Source: an uncultured Pseudorhodobacter sp.
GTDB taxonomy: Bacteria; Pseudomonadota; Alphaproteobacteria; Rhodobacterales; Rhodobacteraceae
DNA length: 12,053 nt
Assembly (NCBI GenBank): GCA_937910975.1
Contig: CALEMZ010000044.1
Span: 1 to 12,053, forward strand
Direction of reading: 5' to 3'
The translations under genes were made by a program, and so were the position numbers. Positions 7,133 to 12,053 of this stretch are shown here, piece by piece. The notes beneath the pieces are model-generated. The model was not told where the DNA came from. It saw only the letters and a program-made list of their open reading frames with translations, and searched no databases. The first letter of the stretch is position 1, and each line of letters begins with the position of its first letter.

Positions 7133-8164
7133 TCAATCCGAATGATCTGTCTGGTAGATCGCATACCACAAGGCAAGCGCCTGCGCGGTTTCGGCCACAT
7201 CATGCACCCGCAAGATCTGCACCCCCATCGCCGCCCCATGCAGCGCCACGGCAACTGAGCCGGGCATCCGGTCTTTCGCCAGATCGGCCCCGCCAATCGT
7301 GCCGATAAACTTTTTGCGGGACGCGCCCAGCAGCACAGGCAAGCCAAGGTCATGCAACTGCGCCAGATCGGCCAGCAGCCGCAGGTTATGCGCTTGGGTC
7401 TTGCCAAAGCCGATGCCAGGATCAACGATCAGCTTCTCCCGCGCGACCCCACGCGCAGTGGCAAATTCCACCCGCTCTGCCAGATGCTCAAACACTTCCA
7501 GCGTCACATTTTCATAACTTGGGGCCTGTTGCATGGTCGCCGGGTCGCCCTTGGAATGCATCAGACATGCGGGCACGCCGGTTTCGGCCACCACATCCGC
7601 CATCTCCGGGTCAAACCGAAAGGCGGAGACATCGTTGACGATATCCGCCCCCGCCGCAATCGCCGCATGGGCCACTGCCGCCTTGCGCGTATCAATGCTG
7701 ATAGGTGTCGTGATCCCCGCTTCGCGCAGCGCACGGATCACCGGGACGGTGCGGCGGATTTCCTCGAAAACCGTCACCACATCGGCCCCGGGACGCGTGC
7801 TTTCACCGCCAATATCCAGAATATCGGCCACCGCCATCGCTTGCGCCCGCGCCACCACGTCCCGCAAGGTTGTTAAATCCCCCCCATCCGAGAAGCTATC
7901 AGGGGTGACATTCAGAATTCCCATGATCCGGGGCCGATCCAGCGACAGCCCGCAAAGCGGCGCGCGAAGCCCCACCAAACGCGCCCGAACCTCTGCCGGA
8001 AGCGCCGCCGCCTGCATTTGATTGGCGTTGCTGCCACCATCGAAGGCATGGGCAGCGTCAAACCAAACCGCGGCGCTGCCGGCCAACGCCTGCGCAACAG
8101 GCCCCTGCCCCGGCAAGCGACCCTTCGGGCCAAGCCGTGGCACTGGCATATAGCGCGTCGGCAT
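7133..8164 (-). CDS. folP: Dihydropteroate synthase
   Basis: FolP condenses 6-hydroxymethyl-7,8-dihydropterin diphosphate with p-aminobenzoate to give dihydropteroate, the sulfonamide-inhibited step of folate synthesis, in the cytosol. In the 343 residues the TIM-barrel core starts near 79 and shows every signature: MGILNVTPDSFSDGG (81-95), DIGGESTRPGA (117-127), SIDTRK (156-161), DIVNDVSAF (174-182), MHSKGDPATMQ (202-212), DPGIGFGKT (248-256), ASRKKFIG (281-288) and LRVHD (318-322). No active-site motif is missing. The 78-residue N-terminal extension with an LAG...WFD pattern makes it longer than E. coli FolP (282) and, as I remember, is usual in alphaproteobacteria. It starts 3 nt after the folB stop, so the two are almost certainly cotranscribed. 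In related genomes glmM often follows folP; here a convergent transporter remnant follows. Confidence 0.97.
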   Translation of the reverse strand: MPTRYMPVPRLGPKGRLPGQGPVAQALAGSAAVWFDAAHAFDGGSNANQMQAAALPAEVRARLVGLRAPLCGLSLDRPRIMGILNVTPDSFSDGGDLTTLRDVVARAQAMAVADILDIGGESTRPGADVVTVFEEIRRTVPVIRALREAGITTPISIDTRKAAVAHAAIAAGADIVNDVSAFRFDPEMADVVAETGVPACLMHSKGDPATMQQAPSYENVTLEVFEHLAERVEFATARGVAREKLIVDPGIGFGKTQAHNLRLLADLAQLHDLGLPVLLGASRKKFIGTIGGADLAKDRMPGSVAVALHGAAMGVQILRVHDVAETAQALALWYAIYQTDHSD

Positions 8165-8167
8165 CGC

Positions 8168-9046
8168 TTAGCCCTCCAGCATGCGCACGGGCACCCGCGA
8201 TTGCGGTGCCGCAGCGCCGATCACCACCAACTCCACCGCCCCCATCCCTTCGGCAAACCAAACCGCCAGCGCAAGCGCATCGCCCTGTGGCGGCGGCACC
8301 GCATCCGTCACCATCCGCGACGGTGCCCAAACGCTGATCTGCCCGTTCTTTGCTGCCCAATCCAGCTCTGTCCTTGTGCTCACCACGAAACAACGTGCAT
8401 CGCGCCCCGCGACGGCCCAGGCATTCTGCTCCATCGACAGCAGCTCAATCCGCCGTCGGGCGTCTGCATCCACAGTTTGTGGCAGGGCTAAACTTGCTGC
8501 TCCGACAGTCAGGATCAAAGGCGCATCCGTGCCAAGTGCTGCAATCAGCGCACCAAGGTCGCTCCTCGCATCGGCCAGAAACGCCACCCGAGGGCGCGGG
8601 CCGGGGGCAGTCACCGCCTGCATCTGCCCCTGCCTAGCGCGCACGATCTCAACGCCAAGGTCATAGGGGCCACGGTCAATCTTCTCGATCCGCACGAACA
8701 CCCGCACCGCTTGGCGTTCTTGCAAAATTCGCTGTGCGACGCGCTCGGCCAGCGTTTCCAACAGGTTGATGCGCTCCGCATGCAACTCAATCTGCACGGC
8801 CTCAGTCAAACGGTCATACGAAAGAATGCGGTCCACATCATCGTCCAGCGGGGTCTGCGCAGGCAACACCTCCACCACGATGTTAAATCGCACATGCTGC
8901 AAATGCCCGCGCTCCTGCGCAAAGGCACCTATTTCCACCTCAACCACATAATCGCGTACGGAGATACGGTCCAAAGGCTTTGCCCCGGCCGTGGCTGCGG
9001 CACGTTCTTCGGGATGGCCAAAAGCATGGCGATGATCGGGTGTCAT
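8168..9046 (-). CDS. folB: Dihydroneopterin aldolase fused to a C-terminal degenerate kinase-like domain
   Basis: FolB cleaves 7,8-dihydroneopterin to 6-hydroxymethyl-7,8-dihydropterin and glycolaldehyde, supplying the precursor of FolP's pterin substrate. Residues 26-137 of 292 are the aldolase domain: DRISVRDYVVEVEIGAFAQER (E45), LSYDRLTEAV (75-84), NLLETLAERVAQRIL (94-108, E97) and VRIEKIDRGPYDLGVEIVR with K122 at the catalytic Lys position. A stand-alone FolB has about 120 residues. The remaining part, about 150-292, is extra. Its pattern RRRIELLSMEQNAWAVAG (198-214), ISVWAPSRMV and DALALAVWFAEGMGAVELVVIGA resembles, from memory, amino-acid-kinase-fold proteins of the COG2054 group, but the N-terminal lysine-glycine loop and the GGG loop of those kinases are not present. 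The ATG at 9046 is preferred over an in-frame upstream start at 9193, because GGAG lies 5 nt before it and the longer form would run into the hydrolase gene. folP follows directly. Confidence 0.9.
   Translation of the reverse strand: MTPDHRHAFGHPEERAAATAGAKPLDRISVRDYVVEVEIGAFAQERGHLQHVRFNIVVEVLPAQTPLDDDVDRILSYDRLTEAVQIELHAERINLLETLAERVAQRILQERQAVRVFVRIEKIDRGPYDLGVEIVRARQGQMQAVTAPGPRPRVAFLADARSDLGALIAALGTDAPLILTVGAASLALPQTVDADARRRIELLSMEQNAWAVAGRDARCFVVSTRTELDWAAKNGQISVWAPSRMVTDAVPPPQGDALALAVWFAEGMGAVELVVIGAAAPQSRVPVRMLEG
8172..8177 (-). promoter_or_regulatory. Strong Shine-Dalgarno site of folP inside the end of folB
   Basis: Read on the minus strand, GGAGGG (8177 to 8172) lies in the last folB codons, 7 nt before the folP ATG at 8164. 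It fixes the folP start and, with the 3-nt intergenic gap, indicates an operon with possible translational coupling. Confidence 0.6.
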
Positions 9047-9051
9047 TGGTG

Positions 9052-9055
9052 CTCC
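9052..9055 (-). promoter_or_regulatory. Ribosome-binding site that decides the folB start
   Basis: GGAG on the minus strand (9055 to 9052) sits 5 nt before the ATG at 9046. It supports the 292-residue FolB over a 341-residue version starting at 9193. The extra 49 residues of the longer version are encoded antisense-free but out of frame over the end of the cell wall hydrolase gene and have no aldolase features. Confidence 0.5.
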
Positions 9056-9109
9056 AGGGGGGTCACATGATGCCCTCTGTGCATGCCTGATTGCGTCCCT
9101 CAAGGCAAG

Positions 9110-9123
9110 GGAGGCAGGCCTCC
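9110..9123 (-). repeat. Short GC hairpin directly after the hydrolase stop
   Basis: GGAGG (9110-9114) and CCTCC (9119-9123) form a 5-bp stem with a 4-nt loop, 3 nt downstream of the hydrolase stop codon in its reading direction. There is no T-run on either side, so a Rho-independent terminator is doubtful. It may slow or pause transcription between the hydrolase gene and folB. Confidence 0.3.
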
Positions 9124-9126
9124 TGC

Positions 9127-9768
9127 TTAGGAGGGCTGGCGATAGAACAAATGGTTGCCAATTTTCGCCGTGTTCGGGAAACTCTTGGCCCAACGGGGAC
9201 TCACTTCGGTGGTGTGGAAATGCGTTGCACCCGACGTCAGACTACGTGGCGCGCCATCCAACATCAACCGTGCGACCTTGGCAACGCCCGCATATGCCGC
9301 ATGTTCCCGTATCGTATCGGCCCGGCCATCGCAGGCATAGGAAAACTGGCAAGCATGGCGCCGCCCGGTGCCTTGGTTCACCACCGCGCAGACCGAATTG
9401 GGGTATTTGCGGCTGTCCACACGGTTCAAAATCACCTCGGCCACGGCAAATTGCCCTTTGATCGATTCCCCGCGCGCTTCAAAATAAAGGGCGTTTGCAA
9501 GGCAGGCCCATTGCTCCCCGCCCGATGCGGCAGGCAGGTTGAAAATCCATGTACGATCATAGTTGACTGGAACGGCTGCCTTTTTCGGAGCACGCGCAAC
9601 AACCATATCTTCCGATATCGAATTCAACGCACGCTGCTCTGCCCCAATCAAAGAGCCAAGCCGCTCAGTCGGTTTATTGGAGCGGCTGACCGTTGTTTCG
9701 GCAGCAACGACACTACCCATAGCGAGCAGCAAGGCAATGCTGCCCATCCAGTTCATTCGCGCAATCAT
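9127..9768 (-). CDS. Secreted SleB/CwlJ-family cell wall hydrolase
   Basis: A predicted exported peptidoglycan hydrolase (Hydrolase_2 family; SleB is a lytic transglycosylase of spore cortex, and homologues without sporulation are common in Rhodobacteraceae). With the chosen start it has 213 residues. Residues 1-23 are a signal peptide (MIARMNW, hydrophobic SIALLLAMGSVV, cleavage around VAA/E). A linker of about 50 residues precedes the catalytic domain: CLANALYFEARGE (89-101, catalytic Glu97), GQFAVAEVILNRVDSRKYPNSVC, CQFSYACDG (140-148) and GATHFHTTEVSPRWA (180-194). Four cysteines (89, 127, 140, 146) could form disulfides, which fits a periplasmic location. An ATG at 9798 would add 10 residues including a Glu before the basic part of the signal, so the ATG at 9768 is preferred, with GGGA about 8 nt upstream. 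The gene sits between the dikinase gene and folB on the same strand. Confidence 0.88.
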   Translation of the reverse strand: MIARMNWMGSIALLLAMGSVVAAETTVSRSNKPTERLGSLIGAEQRALNSISEDMVVARAPKKAAVPVNYDRTWIFNLPAASGGEQWACLANALYFEARGESIKGQFAVAEVILNRVDSRKYPNSVCAVVNQGTGRRHACQFSYACDGRADTIREHAAYAGVAKVARLMLDGAPRSLTSGATHFHTTEVSPRWAKSFPNTAKIGNHLFYRQPS

Positions 9769-9876
9769 CGGTATTGTCCCGGTCTCGTTTCCCAACATTA
9801 CCCGCCGCCGGAAAACCAGCCCCCCACGGATAACAGCCAGAGCGATAGCCGAAAAATTCTTCAGAGTCCATGCCTA

Positions 9877-9892
9877 GTTGCATTTTTGCAAC
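9877..9892. repeat. Inverted repeat upstream of the hydrolase gene, possible operator
   Basis: GTTGCA (9877-9882) and TGCAAC (9887-9892) are a perfect 6-bp inverted repeat around TTTT, about 110-125 nt before the hydrolase start, in the 149-179-nt spacer after the dikinase gene. AGCCGAT also occurs twice at a 10-bp spacing just beside it (9900-9906, 9910-9916). The form (6-4-6 dyad) suits a dimeric repressor site; which regulator is unknown. I see no gene in this spacer and no convincing terminator behind the dikinase. Confidence 0.4.
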
Positions 9893-9947
9893 ACGCGCAA
9901 GCCGATTGCAGCCGATGAGACATTCAGTAAGCCACCTAACCGATTGT

Positions 9948-12053
9948 TTAGGATGTAATTTCGCTGCCCTTATCCAAAATCGCTAATTGTGCTGCGGCCA
10001 GACGCGCCAAGGGTACGCGGTACGGCGAGCAGGACACATAATCAAAGCCAGCTTTGCGGCAAAAGGCTATCGATTCGGGGTTACCGCCATGTTCACCACA
10101 AATCGAGAGCGTAAGCCCTTCTTGCACTTGTCGTCCGCGTTCTGCCCCGATCAGCAACAACTCTCCCACCCCATCCACATCCAGAATATGGAAGGGGTCT
10201 TCTGGGAAAACGCCTTGCTGCACATAGATGTTCATGAACCGCCCTGCATCATCGCGCGACAGCCCGTAGGTCATCTGCGTCAGATCGTTGGTCCCGAATG
10301 AGAGAAAACTGACATATTGCGCAATATCGCCCGCCCGCAAAGCCGCGCGCGGCGTTTCCACCATCACCCCCAGCTCGAACGAAAAATCGCAGCCCTTGGC
10401 CGTGCGCACCCTGGCGGCAACCGCATCAATCCGATTCTTGACCAGCTCCACCTCGCGCTTGGCCGAAACCAGTGGAATCATGATCTCAGGAACAATGGAG
10501 CCGCCGCGCCGCGCGACCTCTATCACCGCCTCAAAGATCGCTTGTGCCTGCATGTCATATATTTCGGGCAGCACAATCCCAAGCCGCACACCGCGCATCC
10601 CAAGCATCGGGTTGAACTCTGTCAAAGCTTCGGCGCGGCGCATCACATCTGACAACGGCAGGTCCAGCGCCTCGGCCAATTCCCGCATCCCTTCGCGAGA
10701 ATGGGGCAAAAACTCATGCAACGGCGGGTCAAACAACCGAATACAAACCGGGAGTCCTCGCATGATTTCAAAAAGTTGCACAAAGTCTTCGCGCAACATC
10801 GGCAAAATCCGCGCCAGTGCCGAGGCCCGATCGCTGGAGGTGTCGGCGAAGATCATCTCGCGCATCGCCACCAGCCGCGCATCTTCGAAAAACATATGCT
10901 CCGTGCGGCACAGCCCAATTCCCTGCGCCTCAAAATTGCGGGCGGTCTGGGCATCGGCGGGCGTATCAGCATTGGCACGAATGTCGATATCGCGCACGTC
11001 ATCGGCCCAGGACAGCAGCGTGCGGAAGGCGTCATCCAGCACAGGCGACAACATCTCTGTCGCGCCAACCAGTACCTCGCCGGTGGTGCCGTCGACCGTA
11101 ATGAGGTCACCTTCTGTGAAGACCCGGCCAGATTTCGTAACGATCTTAAGATCTTTCGCGTCAAAACGCAGATCGGATGCGCCCACGATACACGGAAGGC
11201 CAAGCCCCCGGCCGATCACGGCGGCGTGACTCGTCATCCCGCCGCATTCCGTCAGCACACCCGCAGCGGAATGCATGCCGCGAATATCCTCGGGCGCGGT
11301 CTCGCGCCGGACCAAAATGCAGGGCTCGCCGCGCGATGCGCTCGCCTGAGCGGCCGCCGAAGAAAACACGATCCGCCCGGTTGCAGCGCCGGGGCTGGCT
11401 GCGATTCCGCGTGCCATCACATCGCGTGGGCCGCGCGGGTCCACCTGTGGGTGGAGAAGCTCCGAGAGCGCGCGCGGCTCCACCCGCAAGATCGCCTCCT
11501 CGCGGCTGATGATCCCGGCCTTTGCCAATTCCACCGCAATCCGCAGCCCAGCCCGGCTGGAGCGTGACATACGTACCGCATCAATTACCGATAGCTTACT
11601 GTCATCAATAGTAAATTCTATCTGCATCTCTTCGCGCAGCTTGGTCCGGCAAGCATCGCCTTGCCGCGCGAGACTTGAAAAAATCTCGGGGGCGATATCC
11701 TCCAGAGATGGGCCTCGCGGGTCACGCGTCAGGTAAATCGCTTCCTCCCCTCGCTCTTTGATGTCCGGGCCCTGGCTTTGGCCAAAAAATCGACCCGTCA
11801 CCTGCGCCAGCCCGGTGATGGGGTCAACAAACTGAATGACGCCGCTGCCAGATATCCCCTGCCCGATGCCCTGCGCCATTTCTTGCACTATGAGGCCCAG
11901 CGCTGCCTCTTCCGGCGCGCCCTTGGATTGGCGCAGCAAGCGCGCCGATGTGCCGCCCCAAGCCCGTGCCATGGAGCGCAGCACCTCGGCCAGTTGGCGT
12001 GCGGGGTCTTCGGGAAAATCCTCGTCCGTCTCATCGCGGTAGGCACGCAATGC
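9948..12053 (-). CDS. ppdK: Pyruvate phosphate dikinase-like PEP-utilising enzyme, N-terminus beyond the right edge
   Basis: PPDK interconverts pyruvate + ATP + Pi and PEP + AMP + PPi through a phosphohistidine. In this window 701 codons are open to the right edge (family about 870-890), so about 180-200 N-terminal residues are missing; the TTG at 12050 is an internal codon. Three parts are seen: the end of the ATP-grasp region (to about 11480); the swivelling phosphohistidine domain with GIAASPGAATG and GGMTSHAAV (His codon 11226-11228); and the C-terminal TIM barrel with GLCRTEHMFF, IRLFDPPLHEFLP, NPMLGMRGVRLGI, GVMVETPRAAL, SFGTNDLTQ, SRDDAG and ICGEHGG (Cys codon 10098-10100). Residues corresponding to H455, R561, R617, E745, N768, D769 and C831 of the Clostridium symbiosum enzyme are all kept. 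In contrast, the ATP-grasp motifs depart from the norm: GTGVAFTRNPSTG is GSGVIQFVDPITG, and DxEFT...LQTR is QIEFT...IDAV. A PPDK-like protein with altered nucleotide use is therefore possible. Neighbouring genes in relatives, as I recall, are glyQ-glyS upstream. Confidence 0.92.
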   Translation of the reverse strand, partial: ALRAYRDETDEDFPEDPARQLAEVLRSMARAWGGTSARLLRQSKGAPEEAALGLIVQEMAQGIGQGISGSGVIQFVDPITGLAQVTGRFFGQSQGPDIKERGEEAIYLTRDPRGPSLEDIAPEIFSSLARQGDACRTKLREEMQIEFTIDDSKLSVIDAVRMSRSSRAGLRIAVELAKAGIISREEAILRVEPRALSELLHPQVDPRGPRDVMARGIAASPGAATGRIVFSSAAAQASASRGEPCILVRRETAPEDIRGMHSAAGVLTECGGMTSHAAVIGRGLGLPCIVGASDLRFDAKDLKIVTKSGRVFTEGDLITVDGTTGEVLVGATEMLSPVLDDAFRTLLSWADDVRDIDIRANADTPADAQTARNFEAQGIGLCRTEHMFFEDARLVAMREMIFADTSSDRASALARILPMLREDFVQLFEIMRGLPVCIRLFDPPLHEFLPHSREGMRELAEALDLPLSDVMRRAEALTEFNPMLGMRGVRLGIVLPEIYDMQAQAIFEAVIEVARRGGSIVPEIMIPLVSAKREVELVKNRIDAVAARVRTAKGCDFSFELGVMVETPRAALRAGDIAQYVSFLSFGTNDLTQMTYGLSRDDAGRFMNIYVQQGVFPEDPFHILDVDGVGELLLIGAERGRQVQEGLTLSICGEHGGNPESIAFCRKAGFDYVSCSPYRVPLARLAAAQLAILDKGSEITS

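Noticed and set aside
9047..9193. In-frame upstream extension of folB by 49 codons
   Set aside because: It overlaps the 3' end of the hydrolase gene, has no aldolase-like features and lacks a ribosome site, while GGAG precedes the ATG at 9046.
9824..9834. DnaA-box-like TTATCCGTG on the minus strand
   Set aside because: It departs from TTATNCACA in the last three positions, is single, and there is no AT-rich unwinding region or dnaA/dnaN neighbour.
10288..11229. Plus-strand open frame (313 codons) opposite the dikinase
   Set aside because: Ser/Arg-rich translation typical of the antisense of a GC-rich gene; the minus-strand dikinase explains the region fully.
12048..12050. Possible dikinase start at the right edge
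   Set aside because: The codon is TTG, the frame stays open to the edge, and about 180-200 family residues are still missing, so it is internal.
1..12053. A defence system, prophage, integron or CRISPR array
   Set aside because: No repeat-spacer pattern, integrase, transposase, toxin-antitoxin pair or unexplained gene cluster is present; all but a few hundred bases belong to core genes.

Overview
The window reads as chromosomal core DNA of an alphaproteobacterium, most likely a member of the Rhodobacteraceae (Roseobacter/Rhodobacter group). This rests on GC-rich coding sequence, the protein signatures, and gene neighbourhoods I remember from that family: glnD beside murJ, a fused long FolB beside FolP, and a PEP-utilising dikinase followed by a SleB-type cell wall hydrolase. 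No database search was possible, so the taxonomic call is inference.

Layout, left to right. At 1-580 (minus) lies the 5' two thirds of rsmI, running off the left edge. It is divergent from a plus-strand block at 667-6250: an LpoA-like lipoprotein, glnD (PII uridylyltransferase) and murJ (lipid II flippase). The gaps are 32 nt and then a 4-nt ATGA overlap, so the block looks like one operon joining peptidoglycan synthesis with nitrogen signalling. A 214-nt AT-richer spacer with an imperfect hairpin follows. Next is a DMT/EamA-type transporter gene (6466-7083) that loses family similarity after its seventh membrane segment and ends in short unrelated sequence with a terminator-like hairpin and a palindrome. 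This looks like a decayed gene and an old rearrangement junction.

The right half (7133-12053) is all on the minus strand. Read in transcription order it holds a pyruvate phosphate dikinase-like gene (N-terminus off the right edge), a secreted SleB-family cell wall hydrolase, folB and folP. folB and folP are 3 nt apart and carry out consecutive parts of folate synthesis (dihydroneopterin aldolase, dihydropteroate synthase).

There is no CRISPR array, tRNA, rRNA, intact insertion sequence or obvious defence system. Most of the window is ordinary housekeeping DNA. The points most worth a second look are: (1) FolB carries a C-terminal domain of about 140 residues that resembles an amino-acid-kinase-fold domain without its phosphate-binding glycine loops; (2) the dikinase keeps all phosphohistidine and PEP/pyruvate catalytic residues that I can check, but has substitutions at three of four known ATP-site residues; (3) the truncated transporter and its junction; (4) several unexplained inverted repeats in the spacers.
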